A stretch of 9,633 bases of DNA. Origin: Oscillospiraceae bacterium (GTDB taxonomy: Bacteria > Bacillota > Clostridia > Oscillospirales > Ruminococcaceae). Position numbers and translations under genes: made by a program. The stretch is from positions 1 to 9,633 of the forward strand of contig JAFYEQ010000168.1 in the NCBI GenBank assembly GCA_017544185.1. The letters are read 5' to 3'. Shown here one piece after another: positions 1 through 5,479 of the stretch; the stretch's first letter is position 1, and the number at the start of each line of letters is the position of its first letter. Under the pieces are notes generated by a model. It made no database searches, was not told where the DNA came from, and saw only the letters and a program-made list of their open reading frames with translations.

Positions 1-223
1 AGTCGCCGTCCCTGTGCATGCTGACCATATCCGTACCGAAGGCTCTGACCACAGTAGTGGAGTTCTCGAAACCCGTGACCTCGCTGTCGGAGTATATTAT
101 CTCCCAGCCGCTCCTGCCGTCCTCGGAGGCGGGATGCAGTTCTCCCTCGGTTATGAGCTCCATCGCGTCCGGGCGCTCTCCCGGAGGTGCGGACAAGCTC
201 TTGAGTACTATATCTACCTTCAT
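1..223 (-). CDS. DUF1934 / YwiB-like protein (N-terminal part)
   Basis: This is the first 74 residues of a protein that runs off the left edge, so its C-terminus is missing. It starts MKVDIVLKSLSAPPGE and continues with an ELITEGELH segment, a YSDSEVTGFENSTTVV segment and DMVSMHRDGD. That pattern (ITEGEL, then SE-TG-E--TT, then a hydrophobic strand ending near R-G) matches the DUF1934 family, represented by Bacillus subtilis YwiB, a small calycin-like beta-barrel protein of unknown function. The ATG at 223-221 overlaps the murI stop as ATGA, and a GGAAAGGAA ribosome binding site lies inside the end of murI, so the two genes are probably translationally coupled. In Firmicutes this family often sits just before argS, which would lie beyond the edge; that is inference. 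Family assignment is fairly secure, function is not known. Confidence 0.8.
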   Translation of the reverse strand, partial: MKVDIVLKSLSAPPGERPDAMELITEGELHPASEDGRSGWEIIYSDSEVTGFENSTTVVRAFGTDMVSMHRDGD

Positions 224-1044
224 ATCTGTTCCTTTCCCACCAGCTGCTCCATGGTGACCTTATGGACAGCCATAGACACATCGCCTATGAAGCGGTGTGC
301 GTTCTCATAGAACATATCCGGGCTGTCCGTAGTGAAGCAGGTGATGCTGCCCTCGGTGTCCCTGCCGCTCAGGGCATCGGCCGCTGTTAGATGGTCGTAT
401 GCGGCCCTTGCTGCTGCGGCGCCCGAGGATATGAGCACCACGTCATCGCCCATATACCGCCTGATGGCATCCTCCAGATGAGGATAATGGGTGCAGCCCA
501 GTATCACCGTATCCGCACCCTTCTCCTTGATGGGGGCGAGATACCGCTCCACCATAGAGCGCACTACCACGTCATCCGGGTCTGTGATGCCGTTCTCCAC
601 CATCGGGACGAACAGCGGACAGGGCACCGATATGCATATGTCCTCGCTGCTCATGCCTGCCACGGCGCGTTCATACGCACCTGACCTTATGGTGGCGGGC
701 GTGCCGGTGATGCCGATGATATGCCTTCTCGTAGCGCTGACCGCAGCCCTCGCGGCGGGGTACACCACGCCGAAGAAGGGCACATCGCAGGGGATGGTGT
801 CCCCCAGTGCCGAAGACACAGTACCGCAGGCGGCTATGATGACCTTCACGTTCTGCCTTGCCACCAGCGCTATATCCTGAGAAGCATACTCCAGTATGGT
901 CTCGCGGCTGCGGGTGCCGTAGGGCACACGGGCGGTATCGCCGAAGTATATTATGTTCTCGTTCGGAGCGGCCTTTTTCATCTCGGCCACACAGGTGAGC
1001 CCGCCCAGCCCCGAATCGAATATCCCTATCGCATTATCGTTCAT
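220..1044 (-). CDS. murI: Glutamate racemase
   Basis: This cytoplasmic cofactor-independent enzyme interconverts L- and D-glutamate and supplies D-Glu for peptidoglycan. The 274 residues match the usual family length. The N-terminal IGIFDSGLGGLT motif carries the conserved Asp10, and DTARVPYGTRS follows at about 36-46. The first catalytic cysteine is Cys73 in AACGTVSS, and the second is Cys184 in ILGCTHYP, next to His186. The first cysteine motif reads CGT where many homologues have CNT, so the Asn beside the nucleophile is Gly; both cysteines and the Asp are intact, so activity is expected. The gene starts 27 nt downstream of a strong sigma-A promoter, with only a weak purine-rich ribosome binding site (GGAAGAAAGAA). 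It overlaps the following DUF1934 gene by 4 nt. The promoter's opposite orientation to yajC makes this a divergent arrangement. Confidence 0.96.
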   Translation of the reverse strand: MNDNAIGIFDSGLGGLTCVAEMKKAAPNENIIYFGDTARVPYGTRSRETILEYASQDIALVARQNVKVIIAACGTVSSALGDTIPCDVPFFGVVYPAARAAVSATRRHIIGITGTPATIRSGAYERAVAGMSSEDICISVPCPLFVPMVENGITDPDDVVVRSMVERYLAPIKEKGADTVILGCTHYPHLEDAIRRYMGDDVVLISSGAAAARAAYDHLTAADALSGRDTEGSITCFTTDSPDMFYENAHRFIGDVSMAVHKVTMEQLVGKEQI

Positions 1045-1080
1045 CGTATATCCATTTCTTTCTTCCGTATCATTATATAC

Positions 1081-1109
1081 ATTATACCATATCGGAGCCT
1101 AATAGTAAA
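1081..1109 (-). promoter_or_regulatory. murI promoter, extended -10
   Basis: On the minus strand, -35 TTTACT (1109-1104) and a perfect -10 TATAAT (1086-1081) are separated by 17 nt. The sequence TGG directly before the -10 makes it an extended -10 (TGnTATAAT). A second TATAAT occurs 9 nt downstream (1077-1072) as part of a short duplication of the promoter core. The element sits just upstream of murI and would drive murI and the DUF1934 gene. Confidence 0.75.
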
Positions 1110-1129
1110 TACCTTTGAGAGAAAAATTT

Positions 1130-1240
1130 CGTACCGTAGGGCGCCGTCTGCGGCACGCAGCGGGGCTGTGGCTGTGAGTCCGCATATCACTGCGGTCTGC
1201 GGGGGCCGCCGCTCCGACATATATCATACATCCCTTTTTT
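1130..1240. other. GC-rich intergenic patch with two short hairpins
   Basis: Between the divergent murI and yajC promoters lies a patch far more GC-rich than the AT-rich DNA on both sides. It contains two small inverted repeats: CTGCG-GCA-CGCAG (1148-1160) and CCGCA-TATCAC-TGCGG (1180-1195). A run of T residues lies at about 1234-1241, but not directly after a stem. No open frame with a ribosome binding site is evident. It could be a degenerate intergenic repeat or an unrecognised structured RNA; nothing in the sequence decides this. Confidence 0.3.
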
Positions 1241-1251
1241 TCATAATATAC

Positions 1252-1280
1252 TTGATTTTTCGGTCGGTTTGGGTTATAAT
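1252..1280 (+). promoter_or_regulatory. yajC promoter
   Basis: -35 TTGATT (1252-1257) and a perfect -10 TATAAT (1275-1280) are spaced by 17 nt, a near-consensus sigma-A promoter. The predicted transcript start is about 20-25 nt before the yajC ATG at 1311. Confidence 0.8.
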
Positions 1281-1310
1281 ATAAATATCACGATCGAAAG
1301 GAAAGGATAT

Positions 1311-1667
1311 ATGTCACAAACGATATTTCTAGAGGCAGCAGACCCCATGGCTTCCGTACCCGGAGGCGGGATGGGCATGATCCTGTTCTATGTAGTGCTC
1401 ATGGTGGGCGTGATACTGCTCATGTCTCTCCCCCAGCGCAAGCAGGAGAAGAAGCAGAAGGCTATGCGCGACAGCATACGCATCGGCGATGAGGTCATCA
1501 CCATCGGCGGCATCATCGGCATAGTAGTCAACCGCGACAACGAGCACGAGTGCGTGGTCATCGAGACAGGCGGCAACCGCTCCAAGATAAGAGTGCGCAT
1601 CTCCGCTATCTCTGAGAACCTCACCGTTCACGACGACGAGGACGAGCTGGGCAAAAAGAAAAAGTGA
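1311..1667 (+). CDS. yajC: Sec translocon accessory subunit YajC
   Basis: YajC is a small single-pass inner-membrane protein that associates with SecDF and the SecYEG channel during protein export. The 118-residue product has a short N-terminal stretch, a transmembrane helix at about residues 22-42 (GMILFYVVLMVGVILLM), then a basic cytoplasmic segment with the family signature: QRKQEKKQK, RIGDEVITIGGIIGIV and a C-terminal RISAIS. It ends in an acidic DDEDE stretch and KKKK. The ATG at 1311 is preferred over an upstream in-frame ATG at 1269 because it has an AAAGGA ribosome binding site about 3-8 nt upstream and the upstream ATG precedes the -10 box. The gene has its own promoter and stands alone: secD/secF, its frequent neighbours, are not adjacent; the next gene is convergent. 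Confidence 0.93.
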   Translation: MSQTIFLEAADPMASVPGGGMGMILFYVVLMVGVILLMSLPQRKQEKKQKAMRDSIRIGDEVITIGGIIGIVVNRDNEHECVVIETGGNRSKIRVRISAISENLTVHDDEDELGKKKK

Positions 1668-1673
1668 GCACAT

Positions 1674-1708
1674 CAAAAACGCTTTCCGACCCGTGAGGAT
1701 CGGAAAGC
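1674..1708 (-). terminator. Rho-independent terminator of the LCP-like gene
   Basis: Perfect 9-bp inverted repeat GCTTTCCGA / TCGGAAAGC (1681-1689 and 1700-1708) with a 10-nt loop. Read on the minus strand the stem is followed by GTTTTTG, so it is a good intrinsic terminator for the minus-strand gene whose stop lies 12 nt away. It also lies 13 nt after the yajC stop, but on the plus strand the T tract is missing, so it would end yajC transcripts only weakly. Confidence 0.8.
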
Positions 1709-1720
1709 AAGATCTGCATA

Positions 1721-2626
1721 TCATTCAAAGTAGCTCGGGAGCGCATCCAGGAAGCCATTGTCCGGCACGAAGCCCACGCTGTTGACCTCGCCCGACGGCA
1801 GCACCAGCTGCGCGGGAGATGAATTGTGGGTCACGGTGTACTCGATGGCAGGCTGCATATCCATAAAGTCGTAGCGGCTGATGTCCATCTCCGCATCGCT
1901 GTTGGCAAGATCGTTGTAGACGGTCTCCAGCGAGGTGGCGAAGGTGCCTCTGGCACCGTTGTTCATCATCATGCATATGAGCTCGCCCGCTACGCCTATG
2001 CGGTATTCCTCACCGCCGTTGTAGTTGGGGTATATCAGCACCTTGCGGAGGGTACGCGCATCGAGTATCTGCTCCCCCGCCTTGATGATGGTATTGTCCG
2101 CGGCATTTTCGCTCTCGTAGATCATATTGTACGGTATATCGAAGGTCACCGATCCGCACAGGTCGTAGAACGTACCGAAGGATGAGTCGGTGAGCTTGAC
2201 GTACTTGTTCACAGGATAGCCTATGACGCCTTCCACGGCGCGGCATACGTACTGAATACCGCCCGACAGGTACATATCGTATATCGTGGCGTTGCCCTCA
2301 CGGGTGACCATATCGGATCTGAGCGGTATGACGTACAGCTTCGACCTCTCGGGGCAGGAACGGAACAGCACGAAGGTCACGGAGGAGGACTTGTTCCCCG
2401 CATCGTATACAGCCATCACGGTCTGTGCGTCGTCTATGGTAGGCACGTACTCGGTATGCTGTACTGCGGACGGGACGGATGTCTGCATCGGCGGTGCGGT
2501 AGCAGGAGCAGTATCGCCCTTGAGGTAGGGCCCCAGCATTACCCAGCTGACTCCGCCTATGATGCCCAGTGATGCGAATATGGTGATAAAGTAAGTAGCG
2601 GCTATCTTAGCGCTCTTCTTTGACAT
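1721..2626 (-). CDS. Membrane-anchored LytR-CpsA-Psr (LCP)-like protein, divergent
   Basis: This 301-residue protein has a short basic N-terminus, one transmembrane helix at about residues 9-31, a Pro/Thr/Ala-rich linker (about 38-60) and an extracellular domain at about 70-225. That domain resembles the LCP fold of TagU/LytR-type enzymes, which transfer polyprenyl-linked polymers to peptidoglycan. The clearest match is the block TIYDMYLSGGIQYVCRAVEG, followed by V-KYVKL, F-DLCGSV-FDIP and a G-Q-LDA-T segment. The active-site features are weak: the usual PRD motif appears as IPLRSDM (100-106), and the arginines that normally contact the lipid phosphate after the KYV segment are not visible. 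It may have lost catalysis or be a distant family branch. The start is supported by a GGGGGG-rich ribosome binding site and a good promoter. The last ~75 residues match nothing I recognise. Confidence 0.7.
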   Translation of the reverse strand: MSKKSAKIAATYFITIFASLGIIGGVSWVMLGPYLKGDTAPATAPPMQTSVPSAVQHTEYVPTIDDAQTVMAVYDAGNKSSSVTFVLFRSCPERSKLYVIPLRSDMVTREGNATIYDMYLSGGIQYVCRAVEGVIGYPVNKYVKLTDSSFGTFYDLCGSVTFDIPYNMIYESENAADNTIIKAGEQILDARTLRKVLIYPNYNGGEEYRIGVAGELICMMMNNGARGTFATSLETVYNDLANSDAEMDISRYDFMDMQPAIEYTVTHNSSPAQLVLPSGEVNSVGFVPDNGFLDALPSYFE

Positions 2627-2647
2627 TGGTATCCCCCCTGTCCTGTT

Positions 2648-2676
2648 ATTTTATCACAACGACCGCTGTAATTCAA
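2648..2676 (-). promoter_or_regulatory. Promoter of the LCP-like gene
   Basis: On the minus strand, -35 TTGAAT (2676-2671) and -10 TAAAAT (2653-2648) are spaced by exactly 17 nt, just upstream of the LCP-like ATG at 2626. A second, upstream candidate is an extended -10 TGGTACAAT ending at 2679, so two tandem starts are possible. Confidence 0.65.
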
Positions 2677-2689
2677 GTATTGTACCATA

Positions 2690-2700
2690 TTGTAATACAA
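2690..2700. repeat. Small palindrome TTGTAATACAA
   Basis: A perfect 5-bp inverted repeat (TTGTA-A-TACAA) lies in the divergent spacer between the LCP-like gene and the nicotinamidase gene, about 14 nt upstream of the LCP promoter's -35. It is where a plus-strand promoter for the nicotinamidase would be expected; only a weak candidate is seen (TTGTAC at 2680, TGTAAC at 2702, 16-nt spacing). It could be an operator half-site arrangement or chance in AT-rich DNA. Confidence 0.25.
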
Positions 2701-2714
2701 ATGTAACATGAGAC

Positions 2715-2737
2715 GGCAGCTCTCAGAGCCCGCTGCC
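2715..2737 (+). promoter_or_regulatory. Leader hairpin before the nicotinamidase gene
   Basis: GGCAGC (2715-2720) pairs with GCTGCC (2732-2737), and the loop can form an alternative inner stem GCTC-TCA-GAGC. It ends 5 nt before the AAGGAG ribosome binding site. It has no T tract, so it is not an intrinsic terminator; it could affect translation initiation or mRNA stability. The role is inference. Confidence 0.35.
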
Positions 2738-2758
2738 AGCATAAGGAGATGATGTGAT

Positions 2759-3289
2759 ATGAAGATCCTGACAGCTATCGACCTGCAGAACGACTTCACC
2801 ACCGGCGTACTTGGAAATGCCGAATGTACCACAGCCGCTGAGAACTGTGCGCAGTTCATCAGGGACTACCGCGAGTCGGGGGACGTGCGAGTGTTCTGCA
2901 CGCTGGACACACATGATTTCGACTATCTCAACACCCAGGAGGGGCGCAATCTCCCCATCGCTCACTGTATCGTAAATACCGAGGGCTGGGAGCTGTATCC
3001 CGCTGTGAAGGACGCTTTGGGCGAGGACTACGTTGCAGTACGCAAGGGAGCCTTCGGCTCTGAGGAACTGCCCTCTCTGATACGCCGCTCCACCGCAGGC
3101 AACATAGAGGAGATCGTTATCATAGGGGTATGTACCGATATATGCGTCATATCCAATGCCATGATCCTCAAGGCTGCCTTCCCCGAGGTGCCCATACGCA
3201 TCATCAGCGACTGCTGCGGCGGTACCACCCCCGAGGCTCACGCTACGGCTCTGAAGGCTATGAGCGCATGCCAGTTCATCATCGAGTGA
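2759..3289 (+). CDS. Nicotinamidase-type cysteine hydrolase (isochorismatase superfamily)
   Basis: A 176-residue cytoplasmic hydrolase. The expected Asp-Lys-Cys triad is visible: Asp8 in AIDLQNDF, Lys95 in VRKGAF and Cys128 in GVCTDICVISNAM. Metal-binding residues typical of nicotinamidases are also present: Asp49 and His51 in TLDTHDFDYL and His68 in NLPIAHCI, with a TQEGRNLP block between them. These features point to nicotinamide deamidation to nicotinic acid in NAD salvage, and the next gene, 8 nt downstream, is NAD+ synthetase, which fits. A related amidase of the same superfamily cannot be ruled out from sequence alone, so I leave the symbol empty (pncA would be the likely name). The ATG has an AAGGAG ribosome binding site 10 nt upstream. 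A dedicated nicotinate phosphoribosyltransferase (pncB) would be needed for the salvage route and is not in the window. Confidence 0.8.
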   Translation: MKILTAIDLQNDFTTGVLGNAECTTAAENCAQFIRDYRESGDVRVFCTLDTHDFDYLNTQEGRNLPIAHCIVNTEGWELYPAVKDALGEDYVAVRKGAFGSEELPSLIRRSTAGNIEEIVIIGVCTDICVISNAMILKAAFPEVPIRIISDCCGGTTPEAHATALKAMSACQFIIE

Positions 3290-3297
3290 GGTCATCT

Positions 3298-4053
3298 ATG
3301 TTCGACGCAAACAAGACCGCCGAGGCGGTCACAAAATGGATAAAGGACTATTTTGCGGAAGCTCCCGAGGGCACTAAGGCCGTAGTGGGCATATCCGGCG
3401 GCAAGGACAGCTCCGTCACCGCTGCCCTCTGCGTGAGAGCGCTTGGCGCTGACAGAGTGGTAGGCGTGCTCATGCCTCAGGGCGTACAGTCCGACATCGA
3501 CTGTGCTGAGCTGCTGGTAGATACTCTCGGGATACAGAGCTACCGCATAAACGTGGGAGCCACCGTGGACACGCTGCTCACCGAGATCGGCGGCAGTTTA
3601 GAGGTTTCCCGTCAGGCTCAGGTGAACACTCCCGCCCGCATACGCATGGCCACGCTGTATGCCGTGGCTGCCTGTGTCAACGGCCGTGTCATGAACACCT
3701 GCAACCTGTCGGAGGACTGGGTGGGCTACTCCACCAAGTTCGGCGATGCCGCAGGTGACGTATCTCCCCTGTCCCATCTTACTGTGACTGAGGTCATCGC
3801 CATAGGCGATGCCATAGGCCTTCCCCGCGAGCTGACGCACAAGGTGCCCATCGACGGGCTTTCCGGCAAGACCGATGAGGAGAACCTGGGCTTCACCTAC
3901 GCTCAGCTGGATGCGTACATCAGAGGCCTCACGGATCTGTCCGACGCTCCCGAGACACGCGAACGCATCGACCGTCTGCACAGGAACAATCTCCACAAGC
4001 TCCTTCCCATGCCCGCCTTCTGCGACGACGCTCTGCCTGTTAGGGAGAGTTGA
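3298..4053 (+). CDS. nadE: NH3-dependent NAD+ synthetase
   Basis: Catalyses the last step of NAD synthesis, amidating nicotinate adenine dinucleotide (NaAD) with ATP. The 251-residue protein has the N-type ATP-pyrophosphatase loop GISGGKDSS at residues 31-39, a TCNLSEDWVGYSTKFGDAAGD block carrying substrate-binding residues, and the DGLSGKTDEENLGFTYAQLD block typical of the family. There is no N-terminal nitrilase/glutaminase domain, so free ammonia should be the nitrogen donor. The ATG at 3298 follows the nicotinamidase stop by 8 nt and has a GAGTGAGG ribosome binding site; an upstream in-frame ATG at 3130 lies deep inside the preceding gene and is not credible. Co-transcription with the nicotinamidase is likely, and the pair may release ammonia (deamidase) and use it (synthetase) in one pathway. 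Confidence 0.95.
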   Translation: MFDANKTAEAVTKWIKDYFAEAPEGTKAVVGISGGKDSSVTAALCVRALGADRVVGVLMPQGVQSDIDCAELLVDTLGIQSYRINVGATVDTLLTEIGGSLEVSRQAQVNTPARIRMATLYAVAACVNGRVMNTCNLSEDWVGYSTKFGDAAGDVSPLSHLTVTEVIAIGDAIGLPRELTHKVPIDGLSGKTDEENLGFTYAQLDAYIRGLTDLSDAPETRERIDRLHRNNLHKLLPMPAFCDDALPVRES

Positions 4054-4084
4054 GAGTCAAGATAACGAAGAAGATGTATCTGCA

Positions 4085-4135
4085 CCTTGTCCCTTGTCCC
4101 TAGCAACTGCACGAGCAGTTGCATCCCTCTTGTCC
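4085..4135. repeat. Intergenic repeat: CTTGTCC units around a perfect hairpin
   Basis: Two tandem 7-nt units (CCTTGTC at 4085 and 4092) and a third copy (CTTGTCC at 4129-4135) flank a perfect 8-bp inverted repeat GCAACTGC-ACGA-GCAGTTGC (4103-4122). The hairpin has no T tract. The layout, short direct repeats bracketing a palindrome between convergent genes, resembles small REP- or MITE-like intergenic elements, but copy number elsewhere in the genome cannot be seen from here. Confidence 0.5.
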
Positions 4136-4147
4136 TAATACACATCA

Positions 4148-4177
4148 CGGGCTGCCCCTGACGGAGCAGCCCGTTTA
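4148..4177. terminator. Bidirectional hairpin between nadE and the Fn3 gene
   Basis: 8-bp inverted repeat CGGGCTGC (4148-4155) / GCAGCCCG (4166-4173) with a 10-nt loop. On the plus strand it is followed by TTTAG, a short T tract. It lies 7 nt after the stop of the minus-strand gene and about 95 nt after nadE, so it probably serves both convergent units. Confidence 0.6.
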
Positions 4178-4180
4178 GCA

Positions 4181-5266
4181 TCACATGTAATATCTCACGG
4201 TGACCATGGAAAGCTCGGTGTTGATGTCTATGCTCATGACAGCTACCGCCACCATATCATCGCCCCTGTATATCACGGAATGGCCCATAAGGTAGTCGCC
4301 TTCACTGGTCATTTCGTCGGTCTCCACCGTGTAGCCCATATCTTTCCATGCCTGGATGTACTCGAAGTACTGATCTATGGCGCTGTAGGTGCCGTTAGTC
4401 TCATCGTAGACATCGTACGCGGAGCCGCAGTCGTCAAAGTCGTAGCCGTGCTCCTTTGCGTAGTCGCTCAGGTCATCGAAGCCGTAGTAGTACAGATTGG
4501 GGTAGCCTCTGGAGTTGGTCTTCCTGGTATAGGACGGTGATGACTTCGTTGGCGTCGTCTTCAGCATGGCCTTGCCGTCCGCTCCGAACTCATAAGTGGT
4601 GCCGCCGATCTTATAGGTGCCGCCTGCGAGCATGATGCCGTCGCTGCCGAAATAGTAGGTGGCGTTGCCGGCGGTGACGAAGCCCTTCTTCATCTCATAG
4701 GTCTCCGGGTCGAAGTACATATACCCCGCAGATGTCTTTATAAAGCCCTTGGCCACCTTGCCGTCCTTGAAATAGTAGGTCTTCCCGCCGGACGTGGCTG
4801 TGCCGGTATATCCCGCAGAGGGGGCCTTGGGCGGCACAGCGGTCTTTGTCTTGGCCTTGATCACGCCCGAGCGCGTGCCCTCGATATACTTCCCGCCGTT
4901 CTTGTCGAGCGCTGCGACGATGAAATGATAGTTCTTCCCCTTGCGAAGGCCCTCTATCCTGCACTTGGGGGCCTTGACGGTCTTGTATACGAAGTACATA
5001 TCATCGCCTATCATGATATGCTTAGTATCATCGGTGGTATCTATATCGTCCGACGACGCATACACCCTGTACGCATCAGCGCCGCTGAGGGCATCCCATT
5101 TGATGGTGACGGTATCCGTCCCGGCGGTATACGATATCCCCGACGGAGCGGCCAGCTTTGCCGCCGCCGACACGCTCACCGCAGGTGAGACCTGCACGGG
5201 CAGCGCGGTATAGCCCACAGATATTACAGCCGCCAGCATGACGGCGATGATGGACTTAGATCTCAT
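4181..5266 (-). CDS. Secreted Fn3 protein with cell-wall/glucan-binding-type repeats
   Basis: The 361-residue product has a signal peptide (basic MRSK, hydrophobic core about 5-22, likely cleavage near VSA at 31-34) and a fibronectin type III domain at about 38-142. This is followed by roughly four short aromatic/glycine repeats at about 158-235, each of the form G-TYYF--DG, as in choline- or glucan-binding repeats of Gram-positive surface proteins. The last ~105 residues form a domain I do not recognise. No LPXTG, dockerin or catalytic domain is seen, so a binding or scaffold role at the cell surface is the most that can be said. The ribosome binding site AGGAGGG is 6 nt upstream, and a TATAAT (5303-5298) lies 32 nt before the ATG, though no good -35 is evident. 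It is a paralogue of the next minus-strand gene. Confidence 0.85.
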   Translation of the reverse strand: MRSKSIIAVMLAAVISVGYTALPVQVSPAVSVSAAAKLAAPSGISYTAGTDTVTIKWDALSGADAYRVYASSDDIDTTDDTKHIMIGDDMYFVYKTVKAPKCRIEGLRKGKNYHFIVAALDKNGGKYIEGTRSGVIKAKTKTAVPPKAPSAGYTGTATSGGKTYYFKDGKVAKGFIKTSAGYMYFDPETYEMKKGFVTAGNATYYFGSDGIMLAGGTYKIGGTTYEFGADGKAMLKTTPTKSSPSYTRKTNSRGYPNLYYYGFDDLSDYAKEHGYDFDDCGSAYDVYDETNGTYSAIDQYFEYIQAWKDMGYTVETDEMTSEGDYLMGHSVIYRGDDMVAVAVMSIDINTELSMVTVRYYM

Positions 5267-5366
5267 CTTTCACCCTCCTAAGTGTATGTTTTTTGTTATT
5301 ATATCGCATTTATATGGAGATATAGTGTATTTATTATAAACATATCGTAAATTATCCGTATTGATA
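5267..5366 (-). promoter_or_regulatory. AT-rich upstream region with two -10 boxes
   Basis: Upstream of the repeat-bearing Fn3 gene, two perfect TATAAT boxes occur on the minus strand (5303-5298 and 5338-5333). Neither has a convincing -35 at 16-18 nt, and neither is an extended -10. A leader of about 30-65 nt would result. Assignment of either as the actual promoter is tentative. Confidence 0.4.
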
Positions 5367-5392
5367 AAGGCTGCTCCGTGAGGAGCAGCCTT
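5361..5392 (-). terminator. Terminator downstream of the second Fn3 gene
   Basis: Perfect 11-bp inverted repeat AAGGCTGCTCC / GGAGCAGCCTT (5367-5377 and 5382-5392) with a 4-nt loop. On the minus strand the stem runs into TTTATCAA. It lies about 88 nt after the stop of the minus-strand gene ending at 5480 and should isolate it from the next minus-strand gene. Its core closely resembles the hairpin at 4148. Confidence 0.75.
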
Positions 5393-5417
5393 GGATGAGT
5401 ATACGCAGATGATAATA

Positions 5418-5444
5418 AGATCATACCTTCCGGTATATGGATCT
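5418..5444. repeat. Imperfect hairpin after the second Fn3 gene
   Basis: AGATC-ATACC (5418-5427) can pair with GGTAT-AT-GGATCT (5432-5444) around a TTCC loop, with a small bulge. It lies between the stop at 5480 and the strong terminator at 5361-5392, so it would form in the 3' untranslated region of the minus-strand transcript. No function can be assigned. Confidence 0.3.
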
Positions 5445-5479
5445 GATCGTTATAAGTCGTGCTGCGTTTTACAGATATA

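Noticed and set aside
721..1284. Open frame of 187 codons on the plus strand across the murI start and the divergent spacer
   Set aside because: It is antisense to murI for over half its length, covers both promoters, and has no recognisable domain or initiation site.
2690..2700. TTGTAATACAA as a binding site for a niacin-responsive NAD repressor
   Set aside because: Its position is suggestive, but I cannot match it to a known operator consensus, and an 11-nt palindrome in AT-rich DNA can arise by chance.
2723..3295. Open frame of 190 codons antisense to the nicotinamidase gene
   Set aside because: Shadow of a gene with a complete catalytic triad on the other strand; no motifs of its own.
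3130..3297. N-terminal extension of nadE by 56 codons from an upstream ATG
   Set aside because: It lies within the nicotinamidase gene in another frame, adds no family sequence, and the ATG at 3298 has correct spacing and a ribosome binding site.
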